A DNA stretch of 64,000 nucleotides, taken from Pinibacter sp031553495 (GTDB taxonomy: Bacteria > Bacteroidota > Bacteroidia > Chitinophagales > Chitinophagaceae). Location: NCBI GenBank assembly GCA_031553495.1, contig JAVBLN010000016.1, positions 62,001-126,000 of the forward strand, read 5' to 3'. The position numbers and the translations under genes were made by a program. The notes below the pieces were generated by a model. It made no database searches and was not told where the DNA came from. It saw only the letters and a list, made by a program, of their open reading frames with translations. Shown here piece by piece: positions 53,101 through 61,345 of this stretch (within the stretch, counting starts at the first letter, position 1; every line of letters begins with the position of its first letter).

Positions 53101-55274
53101 ACAATCCCAAAGTGTGTGCTTGCCACAAATGCAATAGCTCCTCTTTGTTTAGCGAGCGTAAATTTTTCTGATATAGTTTCTTTTGTAGTTAATCTTGAAG
53201 CATTAAAATTAAAATCATTTCCTGCATTACATCCGTTTGCTGAGAAAATCGGGTATTTACCCAGATTATTGTAATTCATTGGATTATCAAGATTAAAATC
53301 CAAAGTAGAAGCAGCCGAATGTCCAAAATACGTAATCAGACTCAACCCTTGCCCAAACAAATCCGAAATTGTCCTTGACACATCCTGACCTGTACTGTTT
53401 ACTGAGATTTTACAAAACACCGTAACATTTGTACCTGCTAATGTATCTTCAATGATTTTCTTGTACGAGTTAACATATTGACACAATGCCGGTCCCAAAC
53501 TTTCATCATCGGCACCTGTCAATTCGAGCACATTTTTCATCCAAAGTCTATCGGCAATTGTGTGTGGCGCTGTTCGTTGTGCTGTTTCATATTCCTGCAC
53601 CTTTTGTAAATAGTCCTCAATCTCAGATCCATTTATTACAGACAATCGTCCAATTGGAACTGTACCTGCAGGCTCAACTACCCCATCCGCACTAAATAAA
53701 TTATCAGATGCCGGCCAACCAAAAGTTGGAACAAAATTCAATCGCTTTAAGTTGGCATTGTTCCTGGTATTCCATGCATCTTTATAATGAACTCCTTTTC
53801 CAATCAACAATACATTCCTTGGTACAGAAGAAAATTTATTCCTTGAATATGCAATGAAGTTTTTAATTGATGAAGGATGAAAATAAATCCCAAATGCAAA
53901 CTGATCAATCAACTCATCCATTTCAACTATTTTTGTATTGAACCCGCCGCCATTCGCAGAACTTCTATAACTGGCATAATCCTCAACTGGATTATTACCA
54001 CTTGAACCCTCGTATAATGCAGGATTTGTTATAATCAAAAAATCTCCCTGATTACTTGGATTCGAGAAATCAACAAACCTTTTAAGCGCCAAATTTGACA
54101 CTGTTGTAATACCTGAAACCTGGCTTGCCAATACAAAGTTCGTAGCACTGGAAGAAGGTGGTAGAGAGAATTTTATTATAGCAGTTGAACCACTTCCTGT
54201 CACACTGCCAATATATCTTTTGTTTGTTGTAATATCGTATAATACAGGAGCTGTATTTCCCCAATTAAAATTCGTTATTTCAAGGTAATACCCCTGTGCT
54301 CTTGCCTCTAATGTAAATGGAAATAAGTTTGAATTTCCAAAATTAAACTGCCTCGGATATGTCAATTCAAAATAAGACACAACCACCCTGTCATTAGCAC
54401 TATCGCACATGTTCACAAATGCAACCGGAGTGGACGCGGTGTTCAATTTACTTACAGGAAATGAAGTTGTTGTAATGGCATCATTCAGGTTATCGAGTTG
54501 AACAGAGCTTACTACATTACTATTAACTTTTACATCTATTCTTCTTTTATTGAATATACTATTACTAAATGCACCATATTTTATACTGGCATCTGGGGCT
54601 GAACCTGTGTATACAAAAAGGTTAGACAATGTAGTGTTTTTCGTCCCACCCTTTTGCACCAAATCCCCTGAACTAAAAAACTCGCCTTTATCGAAAGATG
54701 AGGAATAAACAAATTCTCCGGCATATTGATAAGTCCCATCGTTTATTTTATCTCTAAAATAAGTAGCACTTGTATACATAAAATACGGTTCCACTTGCTG
54801 CTGAGGATTGCTTACATCATTAGTAACAGATGTAAAACGCAGGTTTTGTACACTAGGTCTTACTACTAAAAAATAAGTTGCGGTATCCGAAAAAAGACTA
54901 TACGCAGTAGTGTGTTGAAAGGCCGGATTACGGTATAATGCCTTATCGGGGGCACCATCATTCATTATACCATAAAATTCTATATAACCATTGACTGGCA
55001 AAGCTCCTGTTTGAGCGGAGGTATATATCGGTTGCTCCTGTCCGTTTCTGAATAATGCAAAATTCTCAGCAGGTATGGCATCGAGACCTGCTGTTTGTAA
55101 TGTAGAAACCGGAATTCTATACATCCCTGTTTTTATTATTTTAAACTTATAATACGTTTTCCCAAAATCTATCCATTCATTATTATAAGTTTGAGCGGCT
55201 GTGCTTATATAGCACCATACTGCCAATACCAGTAGTATAATATTCTTTGTAAAAGTATTAATCCTTACATGCAT
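50157..55274 (-). CDS. porU2: PorU2-like C25-family protein with T9SS sorting tail
   Basis: The protein has 1705 residues. A signal peptide (about 1-28) precedes an N-terminal beta region, then a gingipain-type C25 domain (about 390-790) with DFLIITNPALYEG, RNVLLIGKGVHYKDAW, catalytic His652 in YFGHSAAS and Cys682 in SANGCNAGND. A long array of beta domains (CARDB-like, with KAVNDSIILEVKHL) follows. The end has a type IX sorting domain starting at YPNPFTTS and an FlgD-like GTDQFGQRLANGVYIYRVV. PorU is the T9SS sortase that removes the sorting domain of cargo; this long variant that itself carries a sorting tail fits PorU2. It is 11 bp after porV2. Confidence 0.85.
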   Translation of the reverse strand: MHVRINTFTKNIILLVLAVWCYISTAAQTYNNEWIDFGKTYYKFKIIKTGMYRIPVSTLQTAGLDAIPAENFALFRNGQEQPIYTSAQTGALPVNGYIEFYGIMNDGAPDKALYRNPAFQHTTAYSLFSDTATYFLVVRPSVQNLRFTSVTNDVSNPQQQVEPYFMYTSATYFRDKINDGTYQYAGEFVYSSSFDKGEFFSSGDLVQKGGTKNTTLSNLFVYTGSAPDASIKYGAFSNSIFNKRRIDVKVNSNVVSSVQLDNLNDAITTTSFPVSKLNTASTPVAFVNMCDSANDRVVVSYFELTYPRQFNFGNSNLFPFTLEARAQGYYLEITNFNWGNTAPVLYDITTNKRYIGSVTGSGSTAIIKFSLPPSSSATNFVLASQVSGITTVSNLALKRFVDFSNPSNQGDFLIITNPALYEGSSGNNPVEDYASYRSSANGGGFNTKIVEMDELIDQFAFGIYFHPSSIKNFIAYSRNKFSSVPRNVLLIGKGVHYKDAWNTRNNANLKRLNFVPTFGWPASDNLFSADGVVEPAGTVPIGRLSVINGSEIEDYLQKVQEYETAQRTAPHTIADRLWMKNVLELTGADDESLGPALCQYVNSYKKIIEDTLAGTNVTVFCKISVNSTGQDVSRTISDLFGQGLSLITYFGHSAASTLDFNLDNPMNYNNLGKYPIFSANGCNAGNDFNFNASRLTTKETISEKFTLAKQRGAIAFVASTHFGIVQYLHPYLAYFNTYISSTDYGKTLGEINRDALKDLYYNHSSDFARFQAEQNLIHGDPALRFNSQLKPDYVIEEPQVLISPSFISLAEGNCKAFIKLYNLGKAVNDSIILEVKHLHPDGSSSILYRKKMRGIYYCDSLDIPIPIIASKDKGTNKLVITIEADNAVEEMSESNNSITKEFFVYEDEIRPVFPYNYSIVNVQGQKLYASTSNPFSTLRDYVVEIDTTKLFNSSLKRLIKVNSAGGIVEFTPGFSYKDSTVYYWRVSQVPQEGDDYRWNDFSFIYLSKSTSGFNQSHYYQHLGSTTDSIMLASNRLWEYSTSNIGITASGGVFGGSILNAVDFYLTSSRNSNVINVCGFGIIFNVFDPKTFKVWFNAESGQPGRYNSGTICGAERINNFQFDLMTQQGRINAYNFMDSIPDKSYVVVRVLGGTPNVGGPGITFAKDWQNDTSVLGHNQSLYHKLLGKGFYDLDSFNITRGFIFIYKNNDNSFVPKSAFSKGVSDKVNLSITGAVDNLNGFITSPLFGPAVSWKQLHWRGKSAEVLSKDSIALQIIGVDNLNHESVLFNLNISETDYDISSIDAKQYPYLKLRLFTKDTAELTPYQLDYWRLNYEPAPEGAISPNIYFKFKDTLDLGEKLPLSIAFKNISPYKFDSLLLKMTITDKDNVTRTISLPRVKPLISGDTVTLRYDVDTKDIPGNNTLYVNFNPDYDQPEQYLYNNFMYRNFYVKPDNINPMLDVTFDGVHILNKDIVSAKPHILIKLQDNAKHMLLNDTSLLKIRVKFPSPDGGITPGEVRTYKYDNDIVKFIPAQSASDNTARIEFTPFFEDTYSSDGDFYELILTGKDQSGNSAGEVDYRIGFTVISKPMISNLLNYPNPFTTSTAFVFTITGSEIPQQFKIQILTVTGKVVREITKEELGPLHIGRNITEFKWDGTDQFGQRLANGVYIYRVVTTLNGNKMEKYKANGDNTDNFFKGGYGKMYLMK

Positions 55275-55285
55275 AGAATAACAGT

Positions 55286-56389
55286 TTATTTTTCACCTTT
55301 TTTCTTTAAATCGACTTTAAGAGAAAAAACGTGCGTATATAAGGGGTTTCCCTGATTTGCAAGATTGGTATATGCATAATCAATCTGAACATTTGAAATT
55401 TTAAAACCCGCTCCTAGGCTTGGCTGATATATCCAAACCTTTTTCGTATTGGTAGTGTCAGCATCATCCAATGTTTTTTGAAAATTGCTTACCCCTGCTC
55501 TTACAAAAAACACATTATTAATAGATGCTTCCAGCCCAATTTTAGGATCAATGCTCACAGGATTAAAACTTAGTACAGTGCTCCGCTTACCATCAAAAGT
55601 TATATCCAGGTTAGCCTCTGCTAAAAGGTCCAGAGATTTGCTTACATTAAAATTATATGCTCCGCCAATCATCAATTTGGGTGCGGTCAATTCTGTTGAT
55701 TTTACAGGAATGTCATTTTGAGTTACATAGAACACTTCTCTCATTTGTTCGTTTATGTTATATGACCATGCATTAAATGTAGTGGTCACATCACGGGCCA
55801 CAGCTCCAAATGTAAAGTTGTTGGAAGTGTATTGAATGCCGGCATCGAACCCAAATCCCCAGGCAGTGGCAAAATCTCCCGCCTTTCTGTGAATAATCTT
55901 GGCATTAATCCCAAAATTCAGCTTTCTTTCGTTTCTAAACTCCACTTGTTGTGCCAGCGAAAACAAAAAAGCATAATCAGCAGATGAAAATGTTGTGATA
56001 TTATCAAAATTGATAGTACCATCGGGTTGTACTAAAAATACTGTATTCGGAATATCATCTACTGCAAACCGCAATAGAGAAAATCCCAAAGTCCGTTTTC
56101 CGTTATTTAAGGGTAAGGCCAAACTACCGTAATCGTATTTTCCAATCCCTGCAAAGTACTCCGCATGCATCAGATTTACCTGGGGATAGTCCTTAATGTT
56201 CACCAATCCTGCCGGATTCCAATAGCCTGACGTACCATCACTTACGCTGGCAATCTGTGCATTGCCCATTGCTAATCCTCTTGCGCCAGTGCCGATATTC
56301 AAAAACTCATTTGAATATTTCCGAAATTGAGCAAAAGCAGCGCTTTGGCACAAAATAAGAAACAACAAACACCACTTTAGATGTTTCAT
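55286..56389 (-). CDS. porV2: PorV/PorQ-family outer membrane protein (PorV2-like)
   Basis: The protein has 367 residues: a signal peptide (1-20, ending AFAQ) and a beta-barrel of the FadL-like fold with the family start FLNIGTGARGLAMGNAQIAS, then TSGYWNPAGLVNI. The last strand ends near FSLKVDL. PorV carries T9SS cargo from the translocon to the PorU sortase. The paralog paired with PorU2 probably does the same for a subset of proteins. It is the first gene of a three-gene minus-strand unit: porV2, porU2, acyltransferase. Confidence 0.85.
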   Translation of the reverse strand: MKHLKWCLLFLILCQSAAFAQFRKYSNEFLNIGTGARGLAMGNAQIASVSDGTSGYWNPAGLVNIKDYPQVNLMHAEYFAGIGKYDYGSLALPLNNGKRTLGFSLLRFAVDDIPNTVFLVQPDGTINFDNITTFSSADYAFLFSLAQQVEFRNERKLNFGINAKIIHRKAGDFATAWGFGFDAGIQYTSNNFTFGAVARDVTTTFNAWSYNINEQMREVFYVTQNDIPVKSTELTAPKLMIGGAYNFNVSKSLDLLAEANLDITFDGKRSTVLSFNPVSIDPKIGLEASINNVFFVRAGVSNFQKTLDDADTTNTKKVWIYQPSLGAGFKISNVQIDYAYTNLANQGNPLYTHVFSLKVDLKKKGEK

Positions 56390-56567
56390 TCATTATATTT
56401 TTCTAAGATAAATGACTTCCAAAAGAATATTAGACGCTATTTATATATATATGGATGCACAGTTACATTGGCTATGTATGTTATGTAAGTATTTTGGCTT
56501 CAGGTTAGAAACTAACGTTTTGAAAATGTAATTATTGTTTATTAACTCTAATAATCTCTGATTAATT

Positions 56568-56575
56568 TATTTTTG
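56568..56575 (+). promoter_or_regulatory. -7 box for tyrS
   Basis: TATTTTTG, 20 bp before the ATG; the -33 region is not convincing. Confidence 0.5.
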
Positions 56576-56594
56576 CGAAAATTTATTCAAAGTT

Positions 56595-57872
56595 ATGAAT
56601 TTGGTTGAAGAATTACGCTGGCGAGGCATGGTACAGGATATTATGCCCGGAACTGAGGATCAGTTATTAAAAGAAATGACAACTGGCTATATCGGCTTCG
56701 ACCCCACCGCCGATAGCTTACACATCGGAAGTCTGGTTCCCATTATACTACTTGTCCACCTGCAAAAAGCAGGACATAAACCCATTGCCCTCGTAGGTGG
56801 CGCCACCGGCATGGTGGGCGATCCCAGTGGCAGAAGTGAAGAACGGAATTTGCTCAATGATGAAATTCTTCAAAAAAATGTTGCCGGAATTAAAGCCCAA
56901 CTTGAAAAATTCCTGGATTTTGATACTTCGAAACCAAACGCAGCCTTAATGGCAAACAATTACGATTGGTTTAAGGAAATTTCATTCATCGATTTTTTAC
57001 GCGATACAGGAAAACATATTACAGTAAATTATATGATGGCCAAGGATAGCGTGAAAAAACGCATTGAAGGCGAAACCGGAATCAGTTATACAGAATTTGC
57101 TTACCAGCTTATGCAGGGCTACGACTTTTTCTGGCTTTTCAAAAACATGAACTGCAAGCTGCAAATGGGTGGCAGCGACCAGTGGGGAAATATGACAACA
57201 GGCACCGAACTGATCCGCCGTAAATGTGGCGGCGAAGCATTTGTTTTCACCTGCCCTCTTATTACAAAAGCAGATGGCGGCAAATTTGGCAAATCTGAAA
57301 AAGGAAACATATGGCTGGATCCCAACCGCACCACGCCTTATGAGTTTTACCAATTCTGGCTAAAAGCATCTGACGAGGATGTGGCAAAATGGATAAAAAT
57401 ATTCACGTTTATTCCCAAAGAAGAAATTGAAGAATTAATAACTGAACATGATAAAGATCGCAGTCAGCGGATTTTGCAAAAAAAACTTGCAAAAGAAGTG
57501 ACCACATTCGTTCATGGCGAGGCTGAATACATAAAAGCAGTTGAAACAACCGAAAAACTTTTTTCACAGCAAAACGCACCCGCAGATACGCTTACCATTG
57601 AGGACCTTGAAGGAATGGATGGCGTTGTAAAATTTGATTTTCCGTTAGATAAATTAAATCAGGGGGTAGATATAGTAAGCTTTCTGGCAGAAACCAATAT
57701 TTTCCCCAGCAAAGGCGAAGCCAGAAAAATGATTCAAAACGGCGGAGTAAGTATAAACAGGTATAAAATTTCCGACCAACAGCATATAGTAAATAGTTCG
57801 CAACTTTTATACAAAACCTATTTACTCATCCAAAAAGGAAAGAAAAACTATTACCTTGTAAAAGCGGTATAA
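56595..57872 (+). CDS. tyrS: Tyrosyl-tRNA synthetase
   Basis: The protein has 425 residues, typical for bacterial TyrS. Class I marks are DSLHIGSLVP (HIGH-type, 43-46) and GGKFGKSEKGN (KMSKS-type, near 233). The tyrosine pocket segment is YQLMQGYDFFWLFK and the LQMGGSDQWGNM motif follows. The C-terminal S4 domain is GEARKMIQNGGVSINRYK. It charges tRNA-Tyr. It has its own -7 box and ends in an inverted repeat; a type 2 repeat follows. Confidence 0.97.
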   Translation: MNLVEELRWRGMVQDIMPGTEDQLLKEMTTGYIGFDPTADSLHIGSLVPIILLVHLQKAGHKPIALVGGATGMVGDPSGRSEERNLLNDEILQKNVAGIKAQLEKFLDFDTSKPNAALMANNYDWFKEISFIDFLRDTGKHITVNYMMAKDSVKKRIEGETGISYTEFAYQLMQGYDFFWLFKNMNCKLQMGGSDQWGNMTTGTELIRRKCGGEAFVFTCPLITKADGGKFGKSEKGNIWLDPNRTTPYEFYQFWLKASDEDVAKWIKIFTFIPKEEIEELITEHDKDRSQRILQKKLAKEVTTFVHGEAEYIKAVETTEKLFSQQNAPADTLTIEDLEGMDGVVKFDFPLDKLNQGVDIVSFLAETNIFPSKGEARKMIQNGGVSINRYKISDQQHIVNSSQLLYKTYLLIQKGKKNYYLVKAV

Positions 57873-57891
57873 AAAGAAATCGCTTTTACAA
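57856..57891 (+). terminator. Inverted repeat at the end of tyrS
   Basis: TTGTAAAAGCG and CGCTTTTACAA (11 bp perfect) with a 14 nt loop; the first arm overlaps the last codons. There is no strong T-run, so termination is only likely. Confidence 0.45.
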
Positions 57892-57909
57892 AACATATTC
57901 AAAAAATTA

Positions 57910-58050
57910 AGAAGCTGTTTGAGTTGATTTTTTTGGTACAGGCATCGGTTTTTCATGGCATCATCGTTGCGTCGCATTTCGTTCATCGGTAGTATTTCAT
58001 GGCAACGGTGGGTTTATAAACGAAATTCACAATTAGCTCAAACAGCTTCT
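57910..58050 (+). repeat. MITE-like 141 bp element containing family A copy 16 (type 2 flanks and core)
   Basis: The copy core (57928-58012: T-run, GGTACAGGCATCGG, TTTTTCATGGCATC, CGTCGCATTTCGTTCAT, TATTTCATGGC) sits between a perfect 14 bp inverted repeat, AGAAGCTGTTTGAG and CTCAAACAGCTTCT. TAA next to both outer ends could be a target duplication. Confidence 0.8.
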
Positions 58051-58159
58051 AATTATTGAATCATTGAATCTTTATTCCCCGCATTTTCACTTTTCTCACG
58101 TTTCTCCTATTTCCAACGACAAAAAGGTACTCCAACTTCTTTTTAAAAAAAGATACAAA

Positions 58160-58196
58160 TTTGTTTTGGAGCGAATATTCCGTTCCCTTATTTTTG
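58160..58196 (+). promoter_or_regulatory. Promoter of tRNA-Gln (TTTG-N20-TATTTTTG)
   Basis: TTTG at 58165-58168, 20 nt spacer, TATTTTTG at 58189-58196; the tRNA begins 17 bp later. It is one of the two best consensus matches in the window. Confidence 0.75.
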
Positions 58197-58212
58197 CACT
58201 CCATTTACGGAT

Positions 58213-58283
58213 TGCCCGATAGTATAATGGTAGTACGACAGATTTTGGTTCTGTTTGTCTTGGTTCGAATCCAGGTCGGGCAA
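58213..58283 (+). tRNA. tRNA-Gln (UUG)
   Basis: The acceptor stem TGCCCGA pairs with TCGGGCA, discriminator A at 58283, and the CCA end is not encoded. The D arm is TAGTATAATGGTAGTA, the anticodon stem ACAGA/TCTGT encloses TTTTGGT with anticodon TTG, and the T arm contains GGTTCGAATCC. It reads CAA (and CAG by wobble). Confidence 0.97.
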
Positions 58284-58285
58284 CA

Positions 58286-58320
58286 AAAAAAACCGCCTTT
58301 TTTGAGGCGGTTTTTTTATA
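58286..58320 (+). terminator. Terminator of tRNA-Gln
   Basis: AACCGCC, TTTTTTGA loop, GGCGGTT and a T-run directly after the tRNA. Confidence 0.93.
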
Positions 58321-58344
58321 GCACGCTGTTAATATAAGTTTATA

Positions 58345-58510
58345 CTGGTGTTCTTTAAAGCAGTTTGTACTAATTGTGAATTTTGCTTATAAATCCACCG
58401 TTGCCATAAAATACTACCGATGAATGGAATGCGACGCAACGATGATGCCATGAAATACCGATGCCGGTACCAAAAAAAATAAATCAAACAATTTTATAGA
58501 AACGCTTCCA
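58345..58510 (-). repeat. Second type 2 element, family A copy 17, with diverged ends
   Basis: The core is 58395-58479. On the minus strand the outer arms are GAAGCGTTTCTATAAAATTG on the left and ATTCACAATTAGTACAAACT on the right, matching the arms of the 57910-58050 element imperfectly. The two elements flank tRNA-Gln in opposite orientation. Confidence 0.7.
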
Positions 58511-58543
58511 GCATCAACATCTTCGCGCCATAGCTTTCTTGCT

Positions 58544-59920
58544 TTATTTTAACGCCTTAATCCTGATATTTTTAAAGCTCACTTCATTTCCATGATCCTG
58601 CAATAAAATATGGCCTTTGGGCGCTTCACCAAAATTTTGCCAAACTTTATACTTACTAATAGCCACGATGTCGCGGTACTCTTGCGATCCTCTTTCATAC
58701 TCCAGCACTTTTATACCATTCAGATAATGTTCTACATGATTGTTCGGATATACAACTACTCTGCCCGTGTTCCACTCGCCGATTTTGTGCGTATACCGTT
58801 CTTCTTTTTTTGCAGTGATCAAATCATATAACGACGCCAAAGTTCTGTTGCCCTCCCTGCCCAGTTTTGCATCAGGGTGCAGCTCATCATCTAGCAACTG
58901 GTATTCCAATCCTATGGCAGAACCGGTATTGTTCTCACTCAGCGTTACAAAATATTTTACGCCGCTGTTGGCGCCGGGCGTCAGTTTAAAATCGAAAGAC
59001 AAATCGAATGCGCTGTACTGTTCCGATGTTACAATATCGCCGCCATTCGCGGATTCCTTACCTTCTGACGAAAGCACCGTGAGTATGCCATTTTCTACTT
59101 TCCAACCTTTTTCGGGAAAAGTTTTTTTGTAGGCGCCTTTCCAACCTTTTGTAGTTTTTCCATCAAACAATAATTTCCAACCATCTTTTTTTTCATACGC
59201 ACTTAGCGTATTCATGGCGTTATTTACCACATATACATTTTTGGAAAAAGCCGCAGGTTTCAAATTAGTTGTTTGGATCTGTATGTTTTTAAAATATACT
59301 TTCTTTCCTGCATGCGCTGCGCTGCCCACGCTATGCACCTGCAATCCGATAAAACCTGTCGCATCCACATCATCAACCAAATAAGCCACTGGCTGGCCAT
59401 TAAGCCAAGTGCGGATGTTATTACCAATACATTCAATTCTGTAATGATTGAAATCGTTTAGCTTAAAAGCTGTTTGCGCTTCGGGGTGCAGTGTTAACGG
59501 ATACAGCCAATCCCTTCTGGCTTCTTCATATATTCCGCCAGACCACGCCCTCTTGGATGGATCTACTTCACACTGATAGCCATACACTTTCCCTTTTCCT
59601 TTATTTGCTTCAGCATCAAAATGGCTTCTCAATTGTACGCCGGAATTCATTGTGGCATCTTCCACTTTAATATCAAGCTCAAGCACAAAATCGCCATATT
59701 CATTTTCTGTAATTAAAAATGAATTGGGTGAACCGGCAACTGTTGTTCCAACGATCATACCGTCTGTCACTTCATACTTAGCAAAGCCTGTAACTTGTTT
59801 CCAACCATTAAGTGTCTTCCCGTCAAATAGTTTTGTCCAAGGGGATGATTTTTTTTGCGCAACGGACAAAGATGCAATTATGCAAAATATAACAGTAACA
59901 AATAATCTAAAATTTTTCAT
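58544..59920 (-). CDS. Secreted protein with two DUF1080 (3-keto-disaccharide hydrolase) domains
   Basis: The protein has 458 residues: a signal peptide (1-21) and two concanavalin-like domains, LFDGKTLNGWKQVTG (about 32-215) and LFDGKTTKGWKGAYKK (about 250-455), each starting with the LFDGK--GW family mark and containing YGDFVLELDIKVEDATMNSG / YSAFDLSFDFKLTPGANSG strands. The DUF1080 family is now annotated as 3-keto-disaccharide hydrolase. It is 16 bp after the Gfo/Idh/MocA gene on the same strand, so oxidation of a sugar followed by cleavage is a likely pair of steps (inference). Confidence 0.88.
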   Translation of the reverse strand: MKNFRLFVTVIFCIIASLSVAQKKSSPWTKLFDGKTLNGWKQVTGFAKYEVTDGMIVGTTVAGSPNSFLITENEYGDFVLELDIKVEDATMNSGVQLRSHFDAEANKGKGKVYGYQCEVDPSKRAWSGGIYEEARRDWLYPLTLHPEAQTAFKLNDFNHYRIECIGNNIRTWLNGQPVAYLVDDVDATGFIGLQVHSVGSAAHAGKKVYFKNIQIQTTNLKPAAFSKNVYVVNNAMNTLSAYEKKDGWKLLFDGKTTKGWKGAYKKTFPEKGWKVENGILTVLSSEGKESANGGDIVTSEQYSAFDLSFDFKLTPGANSGVKYFVTLSENNTGSAIGLEYQLLDDELHPDAKLGREGNRTLASLYDLITAKKEERYTHKIGEWNTGRVVVYPNNHVEHYLNGIKVLEYERGSQEYRDIVAISKYKVWQNFGEAPKGHILLQDHGNEVSFKNIRIKALK

Positions 59921-59936
59921 GAACTGTTGTTTTTAT

Positions 59937-61136
59937 TTAAAGAAAATTATAATCACTATTCCATTTTTGAGTTACGCCTGTTTCAATGGCTTTATTTGCA
60001 AGGTGTACACAAACGGATGTTGTAGCGCCTGTCAAAACATTTGAAGCCGGCAAAGCATTTTCCGTAATCGACTTATAAAAATCTTTCAGGGCATACCAAG
60101 TTCCGTTTTTCATTCCTTCCTTTGCAAGTGATATTCCACCATCGGGTCTTGTAATTTTTGTAGCGCCGGTCACTCCGTCCACTATAGCCGTCTCTTTTTC
60201 TTTCCCCTTTTCAGGATAGAAAATCCCATCATTCATCAAAAGATGCACAGAGCCTTTTGAACCTTTTATTTTAAACAAATATCCATCACGGGCATTGGCA
60301 CATGTAGCACCGAAATTGCCGATCATATTTTCTTTATTGTAGCGCAATATGGCCTGGTCATTATCATTTGTTTCGCGTCCGTCTTTGAAAAAATCAATTC
60401 CGCCAACTCCCATTATCTCATCGGGATGCGTGTTAAAAACCCAATTGATAAAATCCATTTGATGAGAAAGTAATTCCGCCATCAATCCGCCGGAATATTC
60501 CTTATACATTCTCCAGTTTATTTTCCTCTCAAGCTCCGGCGATGGCACAGATCTCCGCCAATTCCAGTTCCTATCCCACCTGCAATCTATCTGCACCACT
60601 TTTCCCAGGTATCCTTTTTCAATCATGGTTTTCACTTCATAATACAATGGAGTGTACCTGTACTGGTGGCCCACCTGCAATGTTTGTTTTTTATACTTCC
60701 TTGAAAGCTTCACCAATTCAACGGCTTCATCAATTGAGTATGTCATTGTTTTTTCGAGAAACACATGTTTTCCGGCTTTCAACGCATCCGCCGCAATATT
60801 GAAATGAGCGGAAAGCGGAGTTGCAATTACAACCGCATCTACATTTTTATCATCAAGCAAAGCCTTATGCTCTCTATATACTTTATACACATTTTCGGTA
60901 TCTATTTTTTTTGCTTCCTCAATTCTAAAATCCAATACATCGCAAATGGCCGTTATGGAAAAAATATCCTGCAAGTTTTTCATCTCATACATAATACCTT
61001 TCCCTCTGTCGCCGCAACCAATAAATCCTACTCTAATTTTTTCATCTCCCTTCATGCCGGCCTGCAATATTTGAGAACTAACCAGCATGGCCCCAGCCGC
61101 CAGGCTTCCCTGTTTTATAAATGTTCTTCTTTGCAT
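59937..61136 (-). CDS. Twin-arginine-exported Gfo/Idh/MocA oxidoreductase
   Basis: The protein has 399 residues. A Tat-type signal (QRRTFIKQGSLAAGAMLVSS) precedes a Rossmann domain with VGFIGCGDRGKG near 36. The catalytic-region VFLEKTMTYSIDEAVEL has EKT instead of the usual EKP. The C-terminal domain follows with HQYRYTPLYYEVKTMI near 157 and LLSHQMDFINWVF near 220. Such exported members oxidise or epimerise sugars with a tightly bound NAD(P). It is co-directional with the DUF1080 gene (16 bp). Confidence 0.9.
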   Translation of the reverse strand: MQRRTFIKQGSLAAGAMLVSSQILQAGMKGDEKIRVGFIGCGDRGKGIMYEMKNLQDIFSITAICDVLDFRIEEAKKIDTENVYKVYREHKALLDDKNVDAVVIATPLSAHFNIAADALKAGKHVFLEKTMTYSIDEAVELVKLSRKYKKQTLQVGHQYRYTPLYYEVKTMIEKGYLGKVVQIDCRWDRNWNWRRSVPSPELERKINWRMYKEYSGGLMAELLSHQMDFINWVFNTHPDEIMGVGGIDFFKDGRETNDNDQAILRYNKENMIGNFGATCANARDGYLFKIKGSKGSVHLLMNDGIFYPEKGKEKETAIVDGVTGATKITRPDGGISLAKEGMKNGTWYALKDFYKSITENALPASNVLTGATTSVCVHLANKAIETGVTQKWNSDYNFL

Positions 61137-61254
61137 GTTGAATGTATCTTCTGTTTTAAAAGTATTGAATCAATTTCATGTGCGTTATTCCACGCACTGC
61201 GCTCAATAACGTTGTTTAAATGTTTTTCAGCTTTAGTAAAAACTGAAATTTATT

Positions 61255-61335
61255 ATGTTACCGGCGGCGGTATTTCATGGCGTCATCGTTGTGTCACTCA
61301 CTTGTGCTGTAGTATTTCATGGCAACAATGCTACA
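61255..61335 (+). repeat. Family A repeat, copy 18 (type 2 flanks, type 1 core: mixed)
   Basis: TTACCGGCGGCGG, TATTTCATGGCGTCATCG, core TGTCACTCACTTGTGC, then TAGTATTTCATGGCAAC. The flanks are those of copies 12, 16 and 17, but the core is that of copies 1-3. Confidence 0.88.
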
Positions 61336-61345
61336 CAATAATTTC

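Noticed and set aside
3161..61335. CRISPR array or integron attC array made of the repeats
   Set aside because: The copies are scattered at kilobase distances in both orientations, not tandem, with no cas or integrase gene and no regular spacers.
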